DNA of 64,000 bases, from contig NZ_JBQHUB010000005.1 in the NCBI RefSeq assembly GCF_052065415.1, positions 72,430-136,429 of the forward strand, in the 5' to 3' direction. Source of the stretch: Pseudoflavonifractor_A sp022772585. GTDB taxonomy: Bacteria; Bacillota; Clostridia; Oscillospirales; Oscillospiraceae. Under the pieces are notes generated by a model that worked only from the letters and a program-made list of their open reading frames with translations, did no database searches and was not told the DNA's origin. A program made the translations under genes and the position numbers. Every line of letters starts with the position of its first letter. Position 1 is the stretch's first letter. Positions 1-6,453 of the stretch are shown one piece after another.

Positions 1-1
1 G

Positions 2-1807
2 GGCAGTGCCTACCGCACGCTCTTCTCCGATCTGCCCGCCTCCCACTGGGCCGCTCCCTATGTGAACCTGGCCCAGAGCGAGGGGCTGGTCAGCGGCTAC
101 GGCAACGGCACCTTCGGCCCTGACGACCCGGTCACCATGGGCCAGGCTGTCACCATTGTCCTGCGCCTGATGGGCTATTCCACCGATAACGTGGGCCCCT
201 TCTGGCCCCAGGACTACATGGAGAAAGCCGCCGCCCTGGGCCTGACCGACGGCATCTCCAGGACCGGCAGCCAGGCCATTGACCGGGGCGAGGCCGCTCT
301 TCTCCTCTACCGGATGCTCCGCGGGACCACCAGGGACGGCAGGGACTACATCTCCGCTCTGGCCGCCGGCACGGTGGAGGACGCGGTGGTCCTCTCCAAT
401 GACGCCGAGGCCGGGGACGGCGCCCTCCACACCGCCCAGGTCTACGCCGGGAAGTCCGGCCTGACCTGGTATGAGCAGTCCTCCGCCATCCCCGACGCTC
501 TGGTGAACCGGCGGGGCACCCTTCTGCTGGACAGCAGCGGAAAGGTCACCGGCTTCCTGCCCGATGACAGCACGGTCAGGACCCTCTCCCTCTCCTCCGC
601 CCAGGCGGGCAGCCTGACCGACACCAGCGGCCGGACCTGGACCATTCCCAACGGCGCGGCCCTGGTGCTGGACGATACGGCTGCCACCTACGGCAGCAGC
701 TGGTATGAGCTGGAGGGCCGGAGCACCGTCACATTGTTCTACTCCTCCTCCGGCTCCATCGACCTGGTGACTGCCTCAGAGTCGGAGCGGTACAGCGGCA
801 CGGTCCTCACCGGCTATTACGAGAGCGCCAGCCCCAACACTGCCAGCCCCGACTCCATCACCCTGCTGGGCCTGACGCTGGAGGTGGATGAGAGCGCTGT
901 GAGCAGTCTCAGCTCATTCAAAGTGGGCCAGCGGATCACCGTAGTCCTCAATGGCGCCGGGGAGGTAGCTTACGCCTGCTCCCCCAGTGAGCGCACCGCC
1001 CAGATGGTGGGCCTGGTCACCGCCGCCGGGGACACCTGCCGGGTGGAGCTCTTCAGCGGGCTGACCGTCTCCGGCAAGCGCAGCGGATTGTCGGTCTCAG
1101 CGGGCGATCTGGTCCGGGTCTCCTCCTCCGGTATCGGCACCATCTCCCTCTCCTCCATCGGCAGCGGCTCGGTATCCGGAGTCCTCAATGTCGCCGCCCG
1201 CACCCTGGGCAGCGTGGTCCTGTCCGATGACGTAACGGTCTATGACCGCGTGGGCAAGGGCGCCGCTGTACAGGTGGAACTGAAAGACATCCTCTCCGGC
1301 ACCGTACCCGCCTCCGGGATCGCCTACGCAGGCACCGACAGCGACGGCCGGGTCAATGTGCTCGTCCTCAATGACGTGACCGGCGACGCCTATACCTACG
1401 GTATCCTCCATACCGGCACCAGGACCGAAGGGGCCGGCAACATGCAGGTGACCAACGCCACCCTCTCGGTAGAGAACAGCAGCGGCACCTCCCAAGCCTA
1501 TATCACCGGCAGTTCGGTGGGCAACAAAACTGTGGGCGGCCTGGCGGTCACCAGCGATGGGAAAACCGCCGGGGTGATCACGCTGGAGAAGGTGACGGCT
1601 GTCAGCGGCTCCGCCTTTGACGGCGAGGATGCGGTGGTCCTGAACGGCGTCCGGGTACCCATCAGCGATGAGGTACAGGTCTATAACGCCGACTCCGGCC
1701 AGTGGACCACTCTCCCGGCCGCCCGGGCCTATACCGGAACCTTCACCGTCTACTACAGCGGGACCCTGGGCAATGACGCCAAGGTGCGGGTCATCTTTAC
1801 CGGCTGA
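2..1807 (+). CDS. S-layer homology (SLH) domain surface protein, 5' truncated
   Basis: The reading frame is already open at base 2 and codes for an SLH repeat (FSDLPASHWAAPYVNLAQ, then GLVSGYGNGTFGPDDPVT), so the gene begins upstream of the window; the GTG at 62 lies inside the SLH domain and is not a credible start. A second, weaker SLH-like stretch follows (about residues 75-120). SLH domains bind pyruvylated secondary cell-wall polymers and anchor exported proteins. The remaining ~480 residues are Ser/Thr/Gly/Val-rich with no recognised enzyme motif, as in beta-rich exported scaffolds. At least one more SLH repeat and a signal peptide are expected upstream. It ends against a strong hairpin shared with the convergent gene. 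Substrate or ligand is unknown. Confidence 0.85.
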   Translation, partial: GSAYRTLFSDLPASHWAAPYVNLAQSEGLVSGYGNGTFGPDDPVTMGQAVTIVLRLMGYSTDNVGPFWPQDYMEKAAALGLTDGISRTGSQAIDRGEAALLLYRMLRGTTRDGRDYISALAAGTVEDAVVLSNDAEAGDGALHTAQVYAGKSGLTWYEQSSAIPDALVNRRGTLLLDSSGKVTGFLPDDSTVRTLSLSSAQAGSLTDTSGRTWTIPNGAALVLDDTAATYGSSWYELEGRSTVTLFYSSSGSIDLVTASESERYSGTVLTGYYESASPNTASPDSITLLGLTLEVDESAVSSLSSFKVGQRITVVLNGAGEVAYACSPSERTAQMVGLVTAAGDTCRVELFSGLTVSGKRSGLSVSAGDLVRVSSSGIGTISLSSIGSGSVSGVLNVAARTLGSVVLSDDVTVYDRVGKGAAVQVELKDILSGTVPASGIAYAGTDSDGRVNVLVLNDVTGDAYTYGILHTGTRTEGAGNMQVTNATLSVENSSGTSQAYITGSSVGNKTVGGLAVTSDGKTAGVITLEKVTAVSGSAFDGEDAVVLNGVRVPISDEVQVYNADSGQWTTLPAARAYTGTFTVYYSGTLGNDAKVRVIFTG

Positions 1808-1830
1808 CCGTTTCTCTCCGGATAAATGTG

Positions 1831-1860
1831 AAAGGGACGCCCCGAACGGGGCGTCCCTTT
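1831..1860. terminator. Rho-independent terminator between convergent genes
   Basis: Perfect 13-bp stem (AAAGGGACGCCCC / GGGGCGTCCCTTT) with a 4-nt loop, immediately after the SLH gene stop. It ends in T on the plus strand and in T on the minus strand, so it can serve both the SLH gene and the convergent HTH gene. Confidence 0.85.
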
Positions 1861-1877
1861 CCTGCCGCAGGGCAGTC

Positions 1878-3050
1878 TCAGAACGCGGATAGCGCGCCGG
1901 ACGATCCCTTTCCGATCAGCGGGGCTTCTTTTTGTCTCCTGCGTATCCGGCTGAGGACCTGATACACGTTCCTCACATCCATCCCCAGGGCAGCGGCGAT
2001 GGCGGCGGGGGACTCTCCCGCCCGCGTCCTGGTCCAGACGTCGTACTGCAGGGCAGTGAGTCCCTCCCACCGCCGTGTGCCCGCGGTGAGCCGGTAGATC
2101 ACCCACAGGCTCACCCCATATTCGGCAGAGAGCTCCTTACAACTCCGCCGCCAGTCCAACCCCTCCCGGCGGATCCTGTGGTCCCGCAGTTCCCGCAGCT
2201 CCCGGCTGCTCAGATAATGGGTCAGTTTTTTCAGCCGTGTCTCTCCCCTCCGCAGAGTGCGTCCCACAGTGGATGGGTCCACTCCCAGCTCTGCCGCGAT
2301 CCGGGTCTGGTTGAGTCCCTCCAGAGTGAGCAGGAGCACCTGCCGCTGCCGAGCGGTAAGGAAGGCGGTCTCAGCCACCACCCGCCTCAAGTCGATGGAG
2401 CCGTCCTCCCGGGCGCAGGTACGCACCAGCTCCCTGGCCTCAGCATACCGCCGCAGTTTCTCGATGGCCCGCCGGGCAGTGCGGTAGATCGTGGAGGGAT
2501 CCACTCCCAGCTCCTCTGCCGCCGCCAGGGGCCGTTTCCCTTCCCGGTAGAGCATGGAAAATACTTGCCGCTGCCGGGATGTCATCTCGGCGGTACCGTC
2601 GTCCAACACCGCCTGCATCCAGCTCCGCTGCTCCCGGTTGTCCCGGTCCCAGGACTCCAGCCGGTCCCAGCTCTGCTTCTCCATCCACTGCCAGCGCTGC
2701 CCATCCAGGCTGCTCCACCGGCGCCCCGGCGGACGGTGCCGGGGCTGCAGCTGCCGCAGAGCGGCCCGGATGTCCCGGATCATCTCACGCACCAGACTCA
2801 GCTCATAACGCAGTTGGTGCGGCGGAGGCTTGTGAAAAATGCCCTCTGTCCCTTCGGGGCGTCTCTCCCCCGTCTTCGCGGACTTCATATCCCCTGAGAG
2901 GGAAACCGCCGCTTCAGGAGGCTGAGGGATTTTCTCCCCCAGCGCCGCCAAAAGCATCTGCTCTTTTTTTCGCAGCCGCTCCAGCGTGGCCTGATACTCT
3001 GCTGCAAGATCAGAAGGTGTACCTCCGGTTGTGCCAGTAAGTCCGGTCAT
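1878..3050 (-). CDS. Multi-HTH DNA-binding protein with repeated sigma-region-4-like domains
   Basis: About 390 aa if it starts at the ATG at 3050, overlapping the end of the preceding small gene by ~40 nt (translational coupling likely). The frame stays open further upstream, but that part is the out-of-frame shadow of the small gene. Residues ~1-70 are charged and probably helical. Three helix-turn-helix segments resemble sigma70 region 4: ~155-200 (SRQRQVFSMLYREG, then LGVDPSTIYRTARRAIEKL), ~232-275 (TARQRQVLLLTLEG, then LGVDPSTVGRTLRRGETRL) and ~332-372 (LGMDVRNVYQVLSRI); a further HTH-like piece lies at ~303-323. No sigma region 2 is visible, so it is unlikely to be a complete sigma factor. 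It is divergent from an S24 repressor and probably controlled by it. Confidence 0.75.
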   Translation of the reverse strand: MTGLTGTTGGTPSDLAAEYQATLERLRKKEQMLLAALGEKIPQPPEAAVSLSGDMKSAKTGERRPEGTEGIFHKPPPHQLRYELSLVREMIRDIRAALRQLQPRHRPPGRRWSSLDGQRWQWMEKQSWDRLESWDRDNREQRSWMQAVLDDGTAEMTSRQRQVFSMLYREGKRPLAAAEELGVDPSTIYRTARRAIEKLRRYAEARELVRTCAREDGSIDLRRVVAETAFLTARQRQVLLLTLEGLNQTRIAAELGVDPSTVGRTLRRGETRLKKLTHYLSSRELRELRDHRIRREGLDWRRSCKELSAEYGVSLWVIYRLTAGTRRWEGLTALQYDVWTRTRAGESPAAIAAALGMDVRNVYQVLSRIRRRQKEAPLIGKGSSGALSAF

Positions 3051-3243
3051 AGTAATGCCGTACCACCTCCCCCACCTCCCGGGTCTCCCGCAGCATCTGC
3101 CGCAGCAGACGCAGATCGTGCTCCGCCGCATTCCGCCGGTGAGGATCCATATTGCACTTCTCCTCCTCCAGCGCCCGGATCGCCAGACGGAGCCGGGCCG
3201 CTGTTTCCGTGTAGCTGTCAGCCAGTTCTTGCAAGGTCGCCAT
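3010..3243 (-). CDS. Small charged helical protein, first gene of the HTH operon
   Basis: A 77-aa ORF with ATG preceded by AAAGGAG at good spacing. The product (MATLQELADSYTETAARLR at the N-terminus) is rich in Glu, Arg and Leu and predicted helical, ending in a Tyr/Arg-rich tail. I do not recognise a family. Its 3' end overlaps the start of the multi-HTH gene by ~40 nt, so the two are almost certainly co-translated, and it may be a partner or antagonist of that protein. It is preceded by the operator-rich divergent spacer. Confidence 0.7.
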   Translation of the reverse strand: MATLQELADSYTETAARLRLAIRALEEEKCNMDPHRRNAAEHDLRLLRQMLRETREVGEVVRHYYDRTYWHNRRYTF

Positions 3244-3258
3244 TTCATTCTCCTTTTG

Positions 3259-3273
3259 TATCTTTTTAAGATA
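3259..3273. promoter_or_regulatory. Operator-like palindrome O1
   Basis: TATCTTTTTAAGATA, a palindromic 15-mer just upstream of the start of the small gene at 3243. It closely matches palindromes at 3340-3354 and 3378-3392. Position fits repression of the leftward operon by the divergent S24 protein; binding is inferred. Confidence 0.55.
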
Positions 3274-3339
3274 TATTTAAGGCTATTAATTGCCCACAAA
3301 TGTTTTCATACTGCGGGCTTAGTTGTTTTATTCTTTTGG

Positions 3340-3354
3340 TATCTTTTTGAGATA
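3340..3354. promoter_or_regulatory. Operator-like palindrome O2
   Basis: TATCTTTTTGAGATA differs from O1 by one base and lies mid-way in the divergent spacer. Confidence 0.55.
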
Positions 3355-3377
3355 CTACGAGTATAACAGTTTATTCG

Positions 3378-3392
3378 TGTCTTGTCAAGATA
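3378..3392. promoter_or_regulatory. Operator-like palindrome O3
   Basis: TGTCTTGTCAAGATA shares the TCTT-n-AAGATA core of O1 and O2. It lies just upstream of the -35 element of the rightward repressor promoter. A weaker match (AGTATAATCAAGACA, 3420-3434) overlaps the -10. Confidence 0.5.
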
Positions 3393-3398
3393 TTTTTC

Positions 3399-3427
3399 TT
3401 GCTATTCCGGACCATTTATAGTATAAT
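3399..3427 (+). promoter_or_regulatory. SigA-type promoter of the S24 repressor
   Basis: TTGCTA (3399-3404), 17-bp spacer, TATAAT (3422-3427). An imperfect operator half-site overlaps the -10 box, which suggests autoregulation. Confidence 0.65.
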
Positions 3428-3459
3428 CAAGACACTTTAATGGGAAAGGATGTTTGCCT

Positions 3460-4080
3460 GTGACTACCGGAGAACGGATCAAACAGCTTCGTCTGGCCGC
3501 CAAGCTCTCTCAGGAGGAATTGGGCGCCCGGGTCGGCGTACAAAAGGCCGCCATCCACAAGTATGAGAGTGGGCGGGTGGTCAACCTGAAAAAGTCCACG
3601 GTGGACCGGCTGGCCGCCGCGCTGGACACGACGCCCGCCTATCTTCTGGGGCTGGATGAATCCCCTCTGCCCGGCGGTGTTCTCCCTTATCAGCCCCACC
3701 GTATCCCCATTCTGGGGCGCATCTCGGCGGGCCTTCCCATCTATGCCGAACAGAACATCGAGGGATATACCTTCACCGACCTGAACGGCGGCGCAGAGTA
3801 TTTCGCCCTCCGGGTCAGCGGCGACAGTATGAACGCCATCGGCATCAACGACGGATACCTCATTGTGGTCCGCCGGCAGGACGAGGTGGAAAACGGCGAG
3901 GTGGCCGTGGTACTGGTGGACGACGATGACGCTACTGTCAAGCGTTTTTACGCCACCGACAGTACTGTCACCCTCATGCCCCAATCCACCAACCCTGTCC
4001 ACCAGCCCCAGATATACGATTTGAAAAAGACACGTATCAAAGTACTGGGCAAGGTAGTCAAGGTGGAGTTCACCCTGTAG
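3460..4080 (+). CDS. XRE-family repressor with S24 (LexA/CI-type) self-cleaving peptidase domain
   Basis: About 206 aa. The GTG at 3460 is preferred because GGAAAGG sits ~9 nt upstream; a TTG two codons earlier is too close. Residues ~5-62 form an XRE HTH (SQEELGARVGVQKAAIHKYE). The C-terminal half is a peptidase S24 domain: cleavage site Ala90-Gly91 (GRISAGLPI), catalytic Ser123 (VSGDSMNAIG) and Lys161 (ATVKRFY). Such proteins repress target genes until self-cleavage is stimulated, classically by RecA filaments. It differs from true LexA, which has a winged helix, and resembles phage CI or ImmR/HdiR-type regulators. Neighbouring palindromes are the likely operators; target and inducing signal are inference. 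Confidence 0.88.
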   Translation: MTTGERIKQLRLAAKLSQEELGARVGVQKAAIHKYESGRVVNLKKSTVDRLAAALDTTPAYLLGLDESPLPGGVLPYQPHRIPILGRISAGLPIYAEQNIEGYTFTDLNGGAEYFALRVSGDSMNAIGINDGYLIVVRRQDEVENGEVAVVLVDDDDATVKRFYATDSTVTLMPQSTNPVHQPQIYDLKKTRIKVLGKVVKVEFTL

Positions 4081-4126
4081 CAGGCCCCGGCTCAGGTCAA
4101 ACTGCCGTGCGCTCCTTTTGCGCGCC

Positions 4127-4155
4127 TTGACAGCGGGATATCCGGACCGTATAAT
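4127..4155 (+). promoter_or_regulatory. Consensus SigA promoter of the coiled-coil gene
   Basis: TTGACA (4127-4132), exact 17-bp spacer, TATAAT (4150-4155): a perfect consensus match, so strong constitutive expression is expected. Confidence 0.8.
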
Positions 4156-4175
4156 AGCAATAAGGGGTGTGGCCG

Positions 4176-4571
4176 ATGAGCAATGAAGAGAAGATTCTGG
4201 AACTGCTTTCTGCGATGCAGAAAGATCTGGCCGGCGTCAAAGAGGACCTGGCCGACGTCAAAGAGGACCTGGCCGACGTCAAAGAGGACCTGGCCGGTGT
4301 CAAAGAGGACCTGGCCGGCGTCAAAGAAGACCTGGCCGGTGTCAAAGAAGACCTGGCCGGTGTCAAAGAAGACCTGGCCGGTGTCAAAGAGGACCTGGCC
4401 GGTGTCAAAGAAGACCTGGCCGGTGTCAAAGAGGACCTGGCCGGTGTCAAAGAGGACCTGTCCGAATTGAAAGAGGCCCATGAAGAGACCCGCTGCGGGG
4501 TAAATTCTTTGCTGGAATGGGCAGAGGAGTGCGGGAATGTGATCAAGTTCCCGCTTCCCAGAGTAAAATAA
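4176..4571 (+). CDS. Coiled-coil protein built of tandem heptads
   Basis: 131 aa from the ATG at 4176 (AAGGGG 8 nt upstream); a GTG at 4167 overlaps the ribosome-binding site and is disfavoured. After a short N-terminus (MSNEEKILELLSAMQK) come eleven near-identical heptads DLAGVKE/DLADVKE and one divergent heptad DLSELKE (residues ~17-100), then a ~30-residue tail with two Cys. Leu and Val in fixed heptad positions predict a parallel coiled coil. No enzyme motif, signal peptide or membrane segment is present. It is monocistronic with a perfect promoter and a strong terminator. Function unknown; a structural or adaptor role is a guess. Confidence 0.8.
   Translation: MSNEEKILELLSAMQKDLAGVKEDLADVKEDLADVKEDLAGVKEDLAGVKEDLAGVKEDLAGVKEDLAGVKEDLAGVKEDLAGVKEDLAGVKEDLSELKEAHEETRCGVNSLLEWAEECGNVIKFPLPRVK
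4224..4475 (+). repeat. 21-bp coding minisatellite, 12 units
   Basis: Twelve head-to-tail 21-bp units (GACCTGGCCGGTGTCAAAGA plus one base); the first eleven differ only at a few positions and the last is divergent. Unit length equals seven codons, so expansion or contraction keeps the frame. Confidence 0.95.
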
Positions 4572-4574
4572 CGC

Positions 4575-4611
4575 AAGGGCGGTGCCGGTAGATCCGGCTC
4601 CGCCCTTTTTC
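4575..4611 (+). terminator. Terminator of the coiled-coil gene
   Basis: AAGGGCGG...CCGCCCTT stem with an inner GCCGG/CCGGC helix, followed by a T run. It also reads into A/T on the minus strand and may stop the facing DUF2935 gene. Confidence 0.8.
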
Positions 4612-4662
4612 CGTATATCGTCCGTCCCCAGTGCATCGCACATCTCTTCAGTGCTCTGCTGG

Positions 4663-5568
4663 CTAGGACTCCAGCAGGCGAAGATAGTGGTTTGCCTCCC
4701 GCAGGACATGGTCAGCAAGCAGCGGGAGGATGAGCGACTTGATCTGGCACGCCTCGATCCCCTTGACACCTGCACACTTAAAATCACGGAATTCCTGTGT
4801 CAGGACCAGGGCGTTTCCGCCGCGCATGGTCCTGTCGCCCGCCGCCGCGGAGGTCTCCAGCAGCCGCCTGTAGTCTGCGGCAAAATGGTCAGAGGTCTTA
4901 ATGAGCTCCTCCTCGGTCGGGTCCAGCAGGCCGCGGATGAACAGAGCGTGCTCCATCATGATACGGTTCCAGAACAGTTCCTGGTCTCTGAGTTCCTGGC
5001 AGCCGCAGCCGTCCATCCCCTCTGCCTGCATCAGATAGGCCCGGTACAGGCGGGCTTCGCGCAGGATGTGTTCGATAAGCAGCGGGTAGTTTACGGTAAA
5101 TAGCTCGCAGGAACGGGCTCCTTTCAGGATCCGTTCCTTATAGTTGATCAGGCGTTCCACCAGTGCCAGCCCGTCCCGGTTCAGCTGCCGTACCTGGCGT
5201 ACAAGGGCATTGGAGACACACAGATCTTCGTTGCAGCTCCGGCCGCTCAGCCGCATCTCCCGGGCTGTCAATCTGCGGTTGAGGAAGGTCCCGGTGAACC
5301 GCTGTGTCTGAAGCTCAGCGCAGTCGGTAAACTCCGTAAAGACCTCTCCCGAATTCAGCACGCACCCACGCACCACACGGTCGCTCAGCGCGATCGCACG
5401 GGAGAGCAGCGCCTCAAACCGACGTATGAAACGCTCGCCCTCATTGGCAAGATCCGCATTTGGCGGTAAAAACCCCACCTTTAAGAAGAACGCGTGTTCT
5501 TTCATGATACGCGCAAAAAACAGATGCAGCTCCAATGAATTGACAATATAATCCTGAGCGCTGTCCAT
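4663..5568 (-). CDS. DUF2935 family protein
   Basis: 301 aa, ATG with AGAGGAG upstream. Two homologous helical halves are visible: an N-terminal half with LELHLFFARIMKEHAFFL and a C-terminal half with DQELFWNRIMMEHALFIRGL, each ending in a His/Glu pair (ADHVLREANHYLRL at the C-terminus). This duplicated helical-bundle layout with repeated E/H motifs is typical of DUF2935, common in Clostridia and Bacilli, whose members are thought to bind metal in a ferritin-like way. Biological role is not established. Upstream lies the cassette terminator at 5658-5765, so it has its own promoter. Confidence 0.85.
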   Translation of the reverse strand: MDSAQDYIVNSLELHLFFARIMKEHAFFLKVGFLPPNADLANEGERFIRRFEALLSRAIALSDRVVRGCVLNSGEVFTEFTDCAELQTQRFTGTFLNRRLTAREMRLSGRSCNEDLCVSNALVRQVRQLNRDGLALVERLINYKERILKGARSCELFTVNYPLLIEHILREARLYRAYLMQAEGMDGCGCQELRDQELFWNRIMMEHALFIRGLLDPTEEELIKTSDHFAADYRRLLETSAAAGDRTMRGGNALVLTQEFRDFKCAGVKGIEACQIKSLILPLLADHVLREANHYLRLLES

Positions 5569-5657
5569 AGCAAATACTCCTCTCTGCCGTAATACGTGAC
5601 AAGCCAGTATATGTGCAGGAATCAGCCTGTGTGCAGCAGCGTATGCCGCCGGTCCAT

Positions 5658-5765
5658 AAAAAGGGGGGAGTCCTTAAGGACTCCCCCTTGGTCGAAATGT
5701 GATTATAGGATCTGGAAAACCCGGTCATATCAATGGGTTTCAGGCAGCAAGCAAGGTCTTTTATC
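5658..5765 (-). repeat. Cassette 3' module, copy A (ends in terminator)
   Basis: A ~108-bp segment starting 3 nt after the TGA stop of the small immunity-like gene and ending in a hairpin (GGGGGAGTCC TTAA GGACTCCCCC) plus T run on the minus strand. It is clearly homologous to copy B (6344-6453), sharing CAGGCAGCAAGCAAG, AGGATCTG and ATCAATGG blocks (given on the plus strand). The hairpin arms differ between copies but remain self-complementary. Confidence 0.85.
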
Positions 5766-5768
5766 CTA

Positions 5769-6077
5769 TCAGACCATATAATCAGACAGACCCTCCGACG
5801 TATCATCGAATGACTTCGCAGTTTTTTCCGCTTTCTCGAACCGAGCCTTGATCTGTTCGTCTAAGATGGCGTGCATAACCGGGATCAGCTCCAGATCTTC
5901 TTCTTTTATATCAAGTGTTGCAATATCACGCTTTTCTCCGCATTGTGGGAAATTAACAAGCCATGTTCCGTCAATCGTAAGCGGATTACAGATCCACCCC
6001 TGCATCCCTTCGTGTACTCCTTCTTTGGCATATTTTTCTTTTTCGATGATAACTTCAACGCAGTCCATTTCTTTCAT
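5769..6077 (-). CDS. Small acidic protein, probable immunity protein of a toxin cassette
   Basis: 102 aa from the second ATG (6077), which has GGAGGT 7 nt upstream; the first ATG (6092) overlaps that site. Sequence begins MKEMDCVEVIIEKEKYAKEG and contains GMQGWICNP and GTWLVNFPQCG, reminiscent of small beta-rich SH3-like immunity proteins of the DUF4926 type. It follows directly after a toxin-tip-like remnant whose stop codon overlaps its ribosome-binding region, the usual toxin-then-immunity order. Base composition is AT-richer than the neighbouring core genes. Assignment as immunity is inference from context. Confidence 0.6.
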   Translation of the reverse strand: MKEMDCVEVIIEKEKYAKEGVHEGMQGWICNPLTIDGTWLVNFPQCGEKRDIATLDIKEEDLELIPVMHAILDEQIKARFEKAEKTAKSFDDTSEGLSDYMV

Positions 6078-6078
6078 A

Positions 6079-6225
6079 TTATTTACCTCCATAAGGCGTA
6101 TTCAATTTTAATTTTCCGTTTGGCTCAACCATCCATCCGCTAATAAAAGTAGCGATCTCGTTCGTATCTTTCCTGGGAATTTCAATTATGATGACTTTCG
6201 TACAAGAATCGCTCCTGTACTGCGT
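6079..6225 (-). pseudogene. Toxin C-terminal remnant (truncated)
   Basis: An open 48-codon stretch with no start codon of its own, ending ...NGKLKLNTPYGGK-stop just before the small immunity-like gene. The sequence KVIIIEIPRKDTNEIATF and GWMVEPNGKLKLNTPYGG resembles the extreme C-terminus of secreted polymorphic-toxin domains (DUF6883-like, from memory). An in-frame TAA lies immediately upstream (6226-6228), and another frame reads AINAVQERFLYESHHN, so it is a decayed or frameshifted tail. Confidence 0.45.
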
Positions 6226-6343
6226 TTATAGCACATTCATTTCGTCTCCTCTTCCAGTAGTAAGAACAGAGGTTCTTCTACAAGCAGGGAGAAATAGGCC
6301 CAAAGTTGTACGCTTTCGTACACCAAACTTAACACAGAAGATT

Positions 6344-6453
6344 AAAAAACGGTGAGTCCTTTAAGGACTCACCGTTGGTCCAAGTGTCATTAAAGGATCT
6401 GAAGAAATCCAGTAAAATCAATGGTTCGCAGGCAGCAAGCAAGAGGTTTTATC
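6344..6453 (-). repeat. Cassette 3' module, copy B (ends in terminator)
   Basis: A ~110-bp homologue of copy A beginning directly after the TGA stop of the DUF4417 gene and ending in GGTGAGTCCT / AGGACTCACC hairpin plus a run of T on the minus strand. Compared with copy A, hairpin bases changed in both arms (GGGGG/CCCCC versus CGGTG/CACCG). Confidence 0.85.

Noticed and set aside
1878..3299. Longer N-terminus (start at 3299) for the multi-HTH protein
   Set aside because: The extra 83 residues are Arg/Trp/Cys-rich nonsense overlapping the well-supported 77-aa gene and its operator.
4224..4475. Regular repeat array considered as CRISPR
   Set aside because: Units are contiguous 21-mers with no spacers and stay in frame as heptads; no cas genes nearby.
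5441..5806. 121-codon minus-strand ORF covering cassette module A
   Set aside because: Runs through the terminator hairpin and into the DUF2935 gene out of frame; no start signal.
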